Below the pieces are notes generated by a model that had not been told where the DNA came from, did not search any database, and was given only the letters and a program-made list of their open reading frames with translations. A program made the translations under genes and the position numbers. From Pseudaeromonas sp963677375 (GTDB taxonomy: Bacteria > Pseudomonadota > Gammaproteobacteria > Enterobacterales > Aeromonadaceae), in contig CAXXIF010000004.1 of assembly GCA_963677375.2 (NCBI GenBank), forward strand, positions 248,001 to 312,000: a DNA stretch of 64,000 nucleotides, in the 5' to 3' direction. How positions within the stretch are numbered: position 1 is the stretch's first letter; each line of letters begins with the position of its first letter. This document shows positions 35,493 to 44,719 of the stretch, piece after piece.

Positions 35493-36251
35493 ATGGATAA
35501 CCTGGAACTGGAAACATGTCTGGATGCCTTGCTGGAGAGCCGTCAGTTCAAGGATTACAGCCCCAATGGCCTACAGGTTGAAGGACGTCAGCAGATCCAG
35601 CGACTGGTCACCGGCGTGACGGCGAGTCAGGCGTTACTGGATGAGGCGGTTCGTTTACATGCTGACGCGATTCTCGTGCATCACGGCTACTTTTGGGGGA
35701 ATGAGGCGGCGCAGATCCGCGGCATGAAGAAGCGGCGACTGCAGACCTTGCTGCGGCATGACATCAACCTCTATGCCTATCACCTGCCTCTGGATGCCCA
35801 TCCGGAACTAGGTAACAACGCACAACTGGCCCGCCTGCTGGACATTCGGGTGCTTCGTCCTCTAGAGGCCGATAATCCTCGCAGTCTGGCCCTGGTCGGA
35901 GAGCTGCGTGAGCCTGTTAGTGCTGCACAATTTGCGCATCGGTTGGCCAGCGTATTGGGGCGTGAGCCCTTGCACTGTGCCGGTGGCGATACCGATTGCA
36001 TCCGTACCATCGCCTGGTGCAGTGGTGGCGGCCAAAGTTATATCAATCTGGCTGCCGAGCAGGGGATAGACGCCTTTTTTTCCGGTGAGGCTTCCGAACA
36101 GACGGTGCATGTCGCTCGCGAAATGGGGGTCCATTTTTTCGCGGCCGGACATCATGCGACCGAACGGTATGGTGTCAAGGCACTGGGCGAGTGGTTGGCC
36201 CGCGAGAGGGGACTGGATGTCACCTTTATCGATATCGATAACCCGGTCTAG
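35493..36251 (+). CDS. NIF3/YbgI-family metal-binding protein
   Basis: 252 residues from the ATG at 35493. Metal ligands typical of the family are visible: LVHHGYFWG near 62-70, YHLPLDAHPELG near 97-108, and a C-terminal GHHATERYGV near 220. The family is widespread and forms hexameric toroids, linked to GTP cyclohydrolase-like (DUF34) activity; the exact role is uncertain. Despite the family name it has nothing to do with nitrogenase. It lies convergent to a sensor kinase gene. Confidence 0.85.
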   Translation: MDNLELETCLDALLESRQFKDYSPNGLQVEGRQQIQRLVTGVTASQALLDEAVRLHADAILVHHGYFWGNEAAQIRGMKKRRLQTLLRHDINLYAYHLPLDAHPELGNNAQLARLLDIRVLRPLEADNPRSLALVGELREPVSAAQFAHRLASVLGREPLHCAGGDTDCIRTIAWCSGGGQSYINLAAEQGIDAFFSGEASEQTVHVAREMGVHFFAAGHHATERYGVKALGEWLARERGLDVTFIDIDNPV

Positions 36252-36258
36252 ATAAGCG

Positions 36259-38001
36259 TTAGATACCCGGCTGCTCTTCTGGTTCATCCAAGGGAAGTGT
36301 GATGATGAAACAAGCGCCCGGAGCGTCAGATGGCTGATAAACGATGGTCCCCTTCAGCAGGAGTTGGATCAATTGCCGGGTTAGATAGAGTCCCAGGCAA
36401 TTTCCGATTCGGTCACGGTTTGCGGTCTGAAATGGTTGGAACAGCTTATCGGCCAGACGATCGGGGATGCCTTGGCCATTATCGCGGAACGTCAGGGTCA
36501 GCGCCTGAGCATGCTGTTTTACCGTGATCATGATTTCACCCGTACAGCCAGGAGCGAAGGCATGCTGCAGGGAGTTGGTCATCAGATTATTGACGACCTG
36601 CCCTAGTGCATTCGGATAGCTGTCGATGACGATATCTACCGGGCAACGGATATAAACCTGGTGACCTTGGGGCTGCCACTGAGGTTTGAGTCGCTGGATA
36701 CAGTCGTGCAGTAATGACGCCAGTTGAACGGGTTGTTTTTCGCCCAACTCTCCTTTATTCAGGCTGGGTTGGTATTGCTCTAGCCATTGGTGGGCCTGAG
36801 TCATCTGGGTATGTAATGCCTGGAATAGTTCGGTACATCCTTGACTGGCTTCGTGCAGTAATTTTCGATCAATGGCCGTCTGGTGGGTCAGGCTATCAAG
36901 CTCTTCGAGTTGTTGCTGGAGGTGATGACTCAGGTTGTCAACCTGCTGGAGGGGCCATTTCAGTGCCTGTCGTAATATCTGTAATTCTGAATGTTGCAAG
37001 ATGGCGCTGGCTTTGACAAAGCGTTCACTCTGCATATTTTGCACCGTGTCCAGAGTCTCTTTCAGGCTCTCGTTTCCTGCCAGCAAGGCTTCGTTTTGTT
37101 CCTGCAATTGTTGTTTCTGTAGCTGGATTTCGTCGAGCATCCGGTTGAAGACCTTATTGATCAATTCCAACTCGTCGTGCTGATCTGCAGGTAGGCGAAA
37201 GGTGAAATTACCGAGCGCTATCTGCGCGGCGGCTTGAGTCAGATAATGAAACCTGCGGTACATGTAACCGGACAACCAGATGGGTATAAACCAGCTCAAC
37301 AACAGGCACAGGATCAGGGTACAGGCCAACCAGGCTTCATTGGCGTGTGGATTCCCGCGCTGTTGTAATAGGACCAGTCGCCAACCAAAGTCGGTGGTTA
37401 ACCAACGGGCATCCAAGTTATCTGTCTGTAGCGAGTCATTTGTCGAGATCAACATGGGCCAATAGGGCGAAGAGGCTGTGATCGAGGCTGAAGCCAGCGC
37501 GGAGGAATCCTCGCCCACTTGAAATAATCGCTGTTGCTCGGGAAAAACCAGAGCCAGAGAGAGGGTGTCGAGCGCCAGTGGTAGCGAGAGTAATTTAGGG
37601 ACATTCAGCAAGAACAATTGCTTCTGTGATGCTTGCTCGATGCACAAGTAAAGCTGTGCCAGGTGAGCGGAGGCATGAGTGATAATGCGTCCCGGGGCGG
37701 GGGGGCAACTACTTTCAGCCAGTGGGGGAACCCGGCGGCTCCCTTGCCAGGTTTGTTGATTTTTTTGCCAATAGGCACTGAATTCGGCGGGTAGTGGTTG
37801 GTTGAGTTGGGTTGCCGCGGCAGCAGCGGCCAAGCGTTGCTGGAATTGCAACTGGTAGCTGACGAGCAGAGAGTGCAACGTCTCGTCATTTAACCGTTGT
37901 GGGACTGACACCACGAGCCCCTTCGCTTCATAAAACCCCAAGGGAAGCAGCAGTAGCAGCAACAAACCAAAACGGATCCTGTGGCGGAGGTTCGATGTCA
38001 T
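36259..38001 (-). CDS. HAMP-domain sensor histidine kinase lacking the usual phospho-acceptor histidine
   Basis: 580 residues. A first transmembrane segment at about 10-25 and a second at about 225-245 flank a periplasmic sensor domain; a HAMP region and coiled coil follow (about 246-330). The ATP-binding domain is complete in outline: an N box (NALGQVVNNLMTNSLQHAF near 457-475), G1 DNGQGIPD and G2 GNCLGLYL. The helix where HELKTPL is expected reads RQALKWPL, with Gln345 in the place of histidine. It may be a pseudokinase, phosphatase-only, or use another histidine. Divergent from luxO across 150 bp. Confidence 0.75.
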   Translation of the reverse strand: MTSNLRHRIRFGLLLLLLLPLGFYEAKGLVVSVPQRLNDETLHSLLVSYQLQFQQRLAAAAAATQLNQPLPAEFSAYWQKNQQTWQGSRRVPPLAESSCPPAPGRIITHASAHLAQLYLCIEQASQKQLFLLNVPKLLSLPLALDTLSLALVFPEQQRLFQVGEDSSALASASITASSPYWPMLISTNDSLQTDNLDARWLTTDFGWRLVLLQQRGNPHANEAWLACTLILCLLLSWFIPIWLSGYMYRRFHYLTQAAAQIALGNFTFRLPADQHDELELINKVFNRMLDEIQLQKQQLQEQNEALLAGNESLKETLDTVQNMQSERFVKASAILQHSELQILRQALKWPLQQVDNLSHHLQQQLEELDSLTHQTAIDRKLLHEASQGCTELFQALHTQMTQAHQWLEQYQPSLNKGELGEKQPVQLASLLHDCIQRLKPQWQPQGHQVYIRCPVDIVIDSYPNALGQVVNNLMTNSLQHAFAPGCTGEIMITVKQHAQALTLTFRDNGQGIPDRLADKLFQPFQTANRDRIGNCLGLYLTRQLIQLLLKGTIVYQPSDAPGACFIITLPLDEPEEQPGI

Positions 38002-38151
38002 CTATTGTTCTCGTGAGTTATACATCGAGTGTCTGTTTCAAGCATTGACGCTAGATGGAAAAAAAGAAAGTGCTTACTTAGTGAGAGGTAAGCCCATCTT
38101 GTCCTTCATTCCACAGACGGGTACCCTAGCGCCAGCCAGCCGGGAGGTGTC

Positions 38152-39573
38152 ATGGAATATCAGATCCCTACGGTGTTGATGGTCGAGGACTCAGCCCCGC
38201 TCAGCGCCGTTTATCAAGCCTATCTTAAACAAGAGGCGATCACGCTGATCCCGGTTGCCAGCGGCGCGGAGGCACTGCGACAACTGCCACAGTTGCAGCC
38301 CGATATACTGCTGCTGGATTTGCATCTGCCCGATATGTCGGGAATGGCGATTTTACAGCATATACAGGCCTCTGCACTGGGGATCAGTACCATTGTCATG
38401 ACGGCCAATGGCTCCCTGGATATGGCGGTGGATGCCATGCGTCTGGGGGCTCACGATTTTATTGCCAAACCCATAGATGCAGATCGTCTGCGGGTGACCC
38501 TGCATAACACGATTGAATACCGACGTTTGAATGCCTTGGTCAGTGGCTACCAGAACGTCTATCCACGGGAACGGTTTGAAGGGTTCGTGGGGGCCAGCGT
38601 CAGCATGCAGGAGGTCTATCAGACCATAGAGACAGCGGCACCGTCGCGAGCCACCATTTTTATTACGGGGGAGAGCGGAACCGGGAAAGAGGTTTGCGCG
38701 GAAGCGATTCATCGGCTGAGTGGTCGCAACGACCAGCAGTTTGTCGCGCTTAATTGTGCCGCCATTCCCAAGGATCTGATGGAGAGTGAGATCTTTGGCC
38801 ACGTCAAAGGCGCCTTCACCGGTGCTGTTAGTGAACGGATTGGTGCGGCAGGGCGGGCCAATGGCGGAACCCTGTTCATGGATGAAGTCTGTGAAATGGA
38901 TCTGGAGCTGCAGAGCAAATTATTACGTTTTTTGCAGACTGGCTGTTTTCAGAAAGTGGGCTCATCTCTTACCGAACAGGTGGATGTCCGGATCATCTGT
39001 GCCACCAACCGGAACCCGCTGCAGGAGGTGGCCGCCGGGCGTTTCCGCGAGGATCTCTATTACCGTTTGCATGTGATCCCGCTGCAATTGCCCCCGCTGC
39101 GGGAGCGGGGCGATGATGTGCTGCGGATTGCCGAGGAATTTCTACAAAACTTTTCACAAGAGGAAGGTAAACGTTTTTTGCGCTTCAGCGATGGCGCCCG
39201 GCGCTGCCTGCTGGATTATTACTGGCCGGGTAATATTCGTCAGCTGCAGAACGTCATCCGGCAAATTGTGGTGCTGCACGATGGGCTAGATGTGTCCTTG
39301 AATATGTTGCCACTCTTGTTGCGCGAGACGTCTACTCCTTTGAATCCGTCCCCTGTGGCCGCGCCAGAGACCCTGGTTTCTACTCCTGTAAACAATGACA
39401 GTTCCATTCGCCCCTTGGCTGTGGTCGAACGAGACGCTATCCTTCAGGCTATTGCGGCATGCCGTGGTAATATTCCACAAGCGTCACGCCTGCTGGAAGT
39501 TAGTCCCTCCACTCTGTACCGAAAGCTACAGGGCTGGCAGGAACAAGGGCTGTTGCCCGATAACCATAAATAA
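38152..39573 (+). CDS. luxO: Quorum-sensing sigma-54 response regulator LuxO
   Basis: 473 residues. Receiver domain 1-125 with phospho-acceptor Asp56 (ILLLDLHLPDMSG); AAA+ domain about 140-380 with GESGTGKE (Walker A), GAFTGA sigma-54 contact motif and GGTLFMDEV (Walker B); Fis-type helix-turn-helix at the end. The sequence follows Vibrio LuxO closely through the receiver and AAA+ domains (for example FITGESGTGKEVCAEAIH). In vibrios LuxO-P drives Qrr sRNA genes with sigma-54. luxU follows after 31 bp. No Qrr-like gene was seen in the divergent spacer. Confidence 0.88.
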   Translation: MEYQIPTVLMVEDSAPLSAVYQAYLKQEAITLIPVASGAEALRQLPQLQPDILLLDLHLPDMSGMAILQHIQASALGISTIVMTANGSLDMAVDAMRLGAHDFIAKPIDADRLRVTLHNTIEYRRLNALVSGYQNVYPRERFEGFVGASVSMQEVYQTIETAAPSRATIFITGESGTGKEVCAEAIHRLSGRNDQQFVALNCAAIPKDLMESEIFGHVKGAFTGAVSERIGAAGRANGGTLFMDEVCEMDLELQSKLLRFLQTGCFQKVGSSLTEQVDVRIICATNRNPLQEVAAGRFREDLYYRLHVIPLQLPPLRERGDDVLRIAEEFLQNFSQEEGKRFLRFSDGARRCLLDYYWPGNIRQLQNVIRQIVVLHDGLDVSLNMLPLLLRETSTPLNPSPVAAPETLVSTPVNNDSSIRPLAVVERDAILQAIAACRGNIPQASRLLEVSPSTLYRKLQGWQEQGLLPDNHK

Positions 39574-39604
39574 GAAAGTCCTGTGAGCACGGGAGAACCA
39601 CATC

Positions 39605-39958
39605 ATGCAATGGATCGATCAACAGATCCTCGCACAACTGGGCCGGGATGCCGGTGAAGAGTTGTTGCCTCAACTGGTGACTATTTTCGTGGAAGATGGT
39701 CAGAAAAACCTCGACGAACTGACGACGGCCCTGCAGAAGCGGGATGCGGAACAGTTGTTATTGCTGGCGCATACGCTCAAGTCGGTGTGCGCAACCTATG
39801 GCGCCATGCGGTGTCATGCTGATGCGCAGGCGCTGGAGAGTAGCTGCCGGCAACAAGAGTGGGGGGCTATCGAACAAGGGGTGGCCCGCCTGCATGTTAG
39901 TTTGCCCGCGAGCAGTGATTCCTTACAATCCTCGCTTCTGGCGTTTCACTCCGCCTGA
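39605..39958 (+). CDS. luxU: Phosphorelay protein LuxU (Hpt)
   Basis: 117 residues, a single Hpt domain. The phospho-accepting histidine is His56 in LLLLAHTLKSVCATYGA. It should pass phosphate from hybrid sensor kinases to LuxO, encoded just upstream in the same operon. Its 3' end overlaps the 3' end of the convergent yvcK gene by 13 bp. Confidence 0.85.
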   Translation: MQWIDQQILAQLGRDAGEELLPQLVTIFVEDGQKNLDELTTALQKRDAEQLLLLAHTLKSVCATYGAMRCHADAQALESSCRQQEWGAIEQGVARLHVSLPASSDSLQSSLLAFHSA

Positions 39959-40854
39959 GCATGTTCGCTGGCGTGATGGGCAAAGCGCTCTAGAACCTGC
40001 AGCAGACGAGCGCGGTCATGACGCCAGAGACAGCCGGGTTCAGCTAGATTGGCCCGATAGCAGGGGATTACCTGTTCCGGCGTCTGCTCTGGCGCGATCA
40101 CGGCATCCAGTGAGCGCTGGGTAACTTGTTCCAGCCAGCGCAATTGATCGGCTACCGACAATTGGCCGCCAGGCCCTAGCTCCGGTTGCAAATTCGCCAG
40201 GAACAGGCAGCTAGCTTGGGTATGACGTATCGCGGATGCCAGTTCGGGAACCAGAAGGGGCGGCAGCAAACTGGTCAGAAAACTGCCTGGTCCTATCAGC
40301 AGTAAATCGGCATTCAGGATGGCCGTAATGGCCTCGGGAGTGGCTTTGACCTCGGGTGCCAGCAGTAGTTGCCGGGGTAGTTCATGCCAGGCATCAATCG
40401 ATGTTTCTCCAAAGACTCGATCGCCGCAGGCACTCAACCCCATCAGGTCGGTGGGGGTCTCGGACATGGGAATGATCTGGGCCTGAACTCCCAGCATCTG
40501 GCGGATCAGGGTAATGGCTTCCAGAGGCCGGATGCTCATGTCGCTCAGTGCTTGTAGCATCAAATTGCCAAGGTTATGTCCAGCCAGCTCGCCTTCGCCA
40601 CGAAATCTGTGCTCGAACAGGCGGCTGCCGGTGCTCGGCTCAGTGACGAGCTGATTGATGCAGTTGCGCAAGTCGCCCCAGGCGATCCCCCCATGGCTCT
40701 GGCGTAGGCGTCCGGAAGAACCACCATTATCGCTGGTGGTCACTATGCCGGTCAGACGTGAGCCAACCCCTTGCAGTGCCGAGAGCAAACGTCCCAGTCC
40801 ATGTCCGCCGCCAAGAGCGACAATCTGTTGAAATTGATGGAGTGGTGGATGCAT
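39946..40854 (-). CDS. YvcK/YbhK (CofD-like) family protein
   Basis: 302 residues. The N-terminal VALGGGHGLGRLLSAL and the VTTSDNGGSSGRLR motif, then GDLRNCINQL, GHNLGNLMLQAL and ADLLLIGPGSFLTSLLP, define the family, a relative of the CofD phosphotransferase that binds nucleotide-sugars. In other bacteria YvcK is needed for growth on gluconeogenic carbon sources and affects wall synthesis. A luxO-luxU-yvcK neighbourhood also occurs in Vibrio. Confidence 0.88.
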   Translation of the reverse strand: MHPPLHQFQQIVALGGGHGLGRLLSALQGVGSRLTGIVTTSDNGGSSGRLRQSHGGIAWGDLRNCINQLVTEPSTGSRLFEHRFRGEGELAGHNLGNLMLQALSDMSIRPLEAITLIRQMLGVQAQIIPMSETPTDLMGLSACGDRVFGETSIDAWHELPRQLLLAPEVKATPEAITAILNADLLLIGPGSFLTSLLPPLLVPELASAIRHTQASCLFLANLQPELGPGGQLSVADQLRWLEQVTQRSLDAVIAPEQTPEQVIPCYRANLAEPGCLWRHDRARLLQVLERFAHHASEHAQAE

Positions 40855-40972
40855 GCCAGATAGTCACTAGAGTCTTAGGTTCAGCCGAACTTTAATCATA
40901 TAATTTCCTGGCCTGCTTATATAACCATTCCGGCTCTCTCTTGTGGGGGGCTCACAGAAAAAGGAGCGAGTC

Positions 40973-42169
40973 GTGAGGGTCGCCACTGCATTTTCGTTAC
41001 AGACCGGGAGTGAACTCGCGGTGCAGCAAGTCATTGACGATATTCGTCAAAAATTGGGAGCGGCCCCTCATTTGCTATTGGTCTATTTTACCGAACAGCA
41101 TGATGGTGCTGTGCTGCTGGCCTGCTTGCAGGCTGCATTTCCGGGTTGCCAGATCACCGGGTGCAGTTCTTGCCAGGGCATCATGACCGAGGCGGGTTAC
41201 CACTCACAAGACGGGGTTGCTTTGGCATGTTGGGCCTTGCGGGATGACCAGGGGGCCTATGGTTGCGCGCTGGCACCCTTGAGTGATGACATCGATGGGA
41301 CGGTTAAAATCTTACTGGATCAGGCCATGCGACGTTGCAAGCGTCCAGGCGAGTTGCCCCAACTCGTCTGGCTGCATGCCAGCCCAGGCGCAGAAGAACG
41401 GATTATGGCGGCGATCGAGGCGCGTCTCGGTGGTTCGGTGGCAATTGTCGGCGGGAGTGCCGCCCACAACTTGCAAGGACTGGGTTGCCAACTGCTGACC
41501 CAGGATGGCTGTATGCAGCAAGGGATAGCGATCACACTGTTTTATCCCAGTTGTCAGGTGGCGACGACTTTTCATTCGACTTACATGCCAGCAGGCCCCC
41601 GAGGCCGGGTGACTCGGGTGGAGGGGCGCGAACTGCTGGAGATCGATCACCGACCGGCGGCCGAGGTCTACAACGAGTGGACCCAGGGATGCATCACAGA
41701 TGCCATTCCTGGCGGCAGCGTCTTTGCCCAGACGACCTTGTTTCCTTTGGCGCGTCAGGGGGGACAGCTCTCCGGATTGCCCTACTACAAACTCTCCCAT
41801 CCGGAGGTGGTTACCGTGCGGCGCGGATTACGACTGTTTACCGATATTCATGAAGGGGAAACTGTGATCCTGATGCAGGGGAATCATTCCGGCTTGCTGG
41901 ATCGTGCCGTGCGTTCGAGTCATTTTGCGTTCGGGCCGACCAGGATGGATCAAATTGCGGCACTGAATATCTTTTGCGCCGGTTGCATGCTGACATTGAG
42001 TTCAGCGATGGAGCAGGTGGTTGACTCGTTGTCGCTAGCTCGCGAGGGGGTTCCGTTCATCGGCCCCTACACCTTTGGTGAGCAGGGGCGATTCAGTGGC
42101 GGTGAGAATGCCCATGGCAATCTGATGATCTCCACCGTGGTGTTCTATCGCACCAGGGATGTGGCATGA
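40973..42169 (+). CDS. FIST-domain sensor protein
   Basis: 398 residues from a GTG at 40973 with AAGGAG six bases upstream; an earlier in-frame GTG (40943) lacks such a site. The FIST N domain spans about 20-210 (GCSSCQGIMTEAGYH, VAIVGGSAAHN) and FIST C about 215-370 (GPYTFGEQGRF near the end). FIST domains are predicted to bind small ligands such as amino acids. The stop overlaps the start of a hybrid kinase gene by 4 bp, so this is probably the input module for that kinase, without transmembrane segments. Confidence 0.85.
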   Translation: MRVATAFSLQTGSELAVQQVIDDIRQKLGAAPHLLLVYFTEQHDGAVLLACLQAAFPGCQITGCSSCQGIMTEAGYHSQDGVALACWALRDDQGAYGCALAPLSDDIDGTVKILLDQAMRRCKRPGELPQLVWLHASPGAEERIMAAIEARLGGSVAIVGGSAAHNLQGLGCQLLTQDGCMQQGIAITLFYPSCQVATTFHSTYMPAGPRGRVTRVEGRELLEIDHRPAAEVYNEWTQGCITDAIPGGSVFAQTTLFPLARQGGQLSGLPYYKLSHPEVVTVRRGLRLFTDIHEGETVILMQGNHSGLLDRAVRSSHFAFGPTRMDQIAALNIFCAGCMLTLSSAMEQVVDSLSLAREGVPFIGPYTFGEQGRFSGGENAHGNLMISTVVFYRTRDVA

Positions 42170-44307
42170 ACCCACTCATCAAGAACCCGGCCGAATTGGA
42201 ACTGGAGTTGCACGAGCTTCGTTTGCAGCTGGTGGCCAGCCAAGAGCGGGAAACCAAGTGCAATGCGGAGAATAACTGGTTGCTCAAGGGAATGGCGATA
42301 CTGACACGCCCCCAGAGTATTCATAGCCTGTTTGATGCCTTGATTGCCATACTGCGGCCGCTGATCGGTTTTGAACATGCCGCTATCCTGGTGGTGGAGA
42401 AAAATGAACCTCAACTGCGCTGTGCGGTGGCAAGTCATCCCTTGTTGCAGCAACAAAGCTGGCGGCAAGGTGAGCTGTTCAAACGGGTATTGACCGGTGA
42501 AACGGTAGCCCTGTTTGCACCCGAGCTGACTCAGGAATTTTCGGCTTGTCATCCCGATATCCAGCGGATGGCCGGCAGTGTATTGCTGACCTCGCTGAAT
42601 CTGGTTCAGGGCCGGATGATGCTGATCTGCTGCCATTCGGCGCGTCATCAACTGGATTTACAAGCCAGGGATCTGCTGGAACGTTATCGTCCCCTGATGG
42701 ATCAGGCATTGTTGAACGTCGGCTATCGGACCCGGCTTGAGCAGTTGGTCGAGGAGAAGACCCGGGCCTTACGCCAATCCCAGCACTGTTTTCGCCAGTT
42801 TGCCGAGATGGCCAGTGATTGGTTCTGGCTCACCGATGTGGACCACAAATTTATCCAGTTCGCCGATGATATGGAGGGCGAGCAATTCACCTCCAGCCTG
42901 ATGTCGCAAATTTCCGGCAAATGTTTCATGGATTACCTGACGGATCGGGAGCGCAGCAAGGCTGAGAAATGGCAGCGTTACCGACAGGATCTAGCCGAAC
43001 ACAAACCGATCCGGGCCTTTCGTTTCGAAGTGTTTTTCAATGGACAGGCGCGCTGGCTGTCGATCAATGCGGACGCCTATTTTAACGAACAGGGCCATTT
43101 TGCGGGGTATCGAGGAACCGTCAATGACATCACCAGCCAGGTGATCCGGAATCAGGAACTGAAACGGGCCAAGCTGCGGGCTGATGCGGCGAATCAGGCT
43201 AAATCGCAGTTTTTGGCGGTCATGAGCCATGAGATTAAAACTCCGATGCAGGCGATCCTTGGCATGCTCGAACTGCTGGATCAGAGTGAGCTGAGTGATA
43301 CCCAGCGGGAGTTGATCCGGCATGTCAGCCACTCGGCGGCCCTGCTGCAGACGCTACTGCATGATGTACTGGATCTGTCGCGTATCGAATCCAGCGAGAT
43401 GACGCTGGAATCCATCCCTTTTGAGAGTCGTTTTGTCATCAACTCAGTCATCACCCAGTTGGAGGAGAGTGCGCGCAGCAAAGGGATAGGCTTACAGGTT
43501 GAGCTGGACCCGCAATTGCCATTGCACCTCCAAGGCGATCCGCTGCGTCTGACGCAAATTTTGTTCAATCTAGTGGGGAATGCCATCAAATTTACCGCGC
43601 AGGGGCAGGTCAGCCTACGGGTCCGGCGGGAGGCTCGTTGGCTCAGTTTCCGGATTCTGGATACCGGCATCGGGATTCCTCCCGAGCAGTGCAGTGAACT
43701 GTTCCGCCCATTTCGTCAATTGGACCCCTCCATGACCCGGCGGTTTGGGGGTACCGGGTTGGGCTTGGTCATCAGTCAGCGTTTGGTCCGATTGATGGGA
43801 GGAGATATTGGTGTCGAGAGTCGTCCAGGGGAGGGCAGTTGCTTCTGGTTCCAGATCCCCTATCTGGAGGTCGACGACCGCGGAACCTCGGGTCACAATG
43901 CACTCTTCGAACCCTGTACTTTGCCGATGCTGCAGATCCTGCTGGTGGAAGATAGCCCGGTGAACCAGCAGGTGATCCAGGCCATGCTGCACAAGTTGGG
44001 ACACCAGGTCATGTTAGCCAGTAATGGTCGTGAGGCCATTGAGGCCGTCATAGCCGCACGACCACAGCTGGTCTTGATGGATTTACGCATGCCGGAGATG
44101 GATGGTCTGGAGGCGAGTCGCAGATTGAAGCTGGAGTATCCGGATCTCCCAATACTGGCTCTCACGGCTAATACGTCGGAGGAGGATAGGGTCGCGTGCC
44201 GCGCAGCGGGTATGCCAGAACTCATTAGCAAACCCGTGACTCTAAAGAGGCTTCATATGGCGCTTTGTTGCGCCATGGGCAAAAAAAATGGCCAACTCGA
44301 GGGCTGA
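42166..44307 (+). CDS. Hybrid histidine kinase with GAF, PAS and receiver domains
   Basis: 713 residues, cytoplasmic. After a short coiled coil come a GAF-like domain (about 35-185), a PAS domain (about 205-325), a HisKA domain with the phospho-acceptor in AVMSHEIKTPMQAIL near residue 358, a complete HATPase domain (NLVGNAIKF, DTGIGIPPEQ, FGGTGLGLVIS) and a C-terminal receiver (about 590-705, phospho-acceptor in LVLMDLRMPEMDG). A hybrid kinase ending in a receiver needs an Hpt partner; LuxU, 2 kb away, is a candidate. It forms an operon with the FIST gene. Confidence 0.88.
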   Translation: MNPLIKNPAELELELHELRLQLVASQERETKCNAENNWLLKGMAILTRPQSIHSLFDALIAILRPLIGFEHAAILVVEKNEPQLRCAVASHPLLQQQSWRQGELFKRVLTGETVALFAPELTQEFSACHPDIQRMAGSVLLTSLNLVQGRMMLICCHSARHQLDLQARDLLERYRPLMDQALLNVGYRTRLEQLVEEKTRALRQSQHCFRQFAEMASDWFWLTDVDHKFIQFADDMEGEQFTSSLMSQISGKCFMDYLTDRERSKAEKWQRYRQDLAEHKPIRAFRFEVFFNGQARWLSINADAYFNEQGHFAGYRGTVNDITSQVIRNQELKRAKLRADAANQAKSQFLAVMSHEIKTPMQAILGMLELLDQSELSDTQRELIRHVSHSAALLQTLLHDVLDLSRIESSEMTLESIPFESRFVINSVITQLEESARSKGIGLQVELDPQLPLHLQGDPLRLTQILFNLVGNAIKFTAQGQVSLRVRREARWLSFRILDTGIGIPPEQCSELFRPFRQLDPSMTRRFGGTGLGLVISQRLVRLMGGDIGVESRPGEGSCFWFQIPYLEVDDRGTSGHNALFEPCTLPMLQILLVEDSPVNQQVIQAMLHKLGHQVMLASNGREAIEAVIAARPQLVLMDLRMPEMDGLEASRRLKLEYPDLPILALTANTSEEDRVACRAAGMPELISKPVTLKRLHMALCCAMGKKNGQLEG

Positions 44308-44719
44308 CCAAACTTCAGCTGTCGCTGAAGAGAGCACGGGATAAAACTGGTTTACAGATTTATATATGAAAGTATCGTGCCAACTTTTTTATAGTCCTAA
44401 ATGGCTAAAAACCGGCTGAAATGTAGGTTTTGGCATGGTTCTGCATAAAGTGGGCTCATTGGATTCCGCTTTTTGCAAAAGCGGTTTTGCAATTTGCAAA
44501 TAACTTTGCAATTTACAACTTTCCGGATTCCACTACTGAAAGAATTGACAGGTCGTGAAATGAATTTAATCTGTGCTCCCGGCTACTCAGGTAAAGCAAA
44601 TGTTACGTTTTCTCTGGGTAACCTATCCTGTATGGCGTGAATGAGTGGCACTGCGGTTTTTATCCCGGGGCTGGATTAATGATATGCTTTGCCCCCTTGA
44701 TGGCGATGGAGAAGATGTG
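44308..44719. other. Intergenic region between the hybrid kinase and folE
   Basis: About 410 bp without a recognisable gene. It contains a CCGCTTTT-TGC-AAAAGCGG hairpin with TTTT behind it (44466-44488), three TTTGCAA-type repeats in 44474-44516, and a TTGGCA ... TGCAT pair at 44430-44446 that resembles a sigma-54 promoter but with only 9 bases between GG and GC. Confidence 0.5.

Noticed and set aside
35493..36251. NIF3-family gene as part of nitrogen fixation
   Set aside because: The name comes from a yeast NGG1-interacting factor; the family is ubiquitous and unrelated to nitrogenase.
38002..38151. Qrr sRNA gene next to luxO
   Set aside because: I saw neither the conserved Qrr core nor a GG-N10-GC promoter in this spacer.
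44430..44446. Sigma-54 promoter upstream of folE
   Set aside because: GG and GC are separated by 9 bases, not 10, and the -24/-12 spacing is strict.
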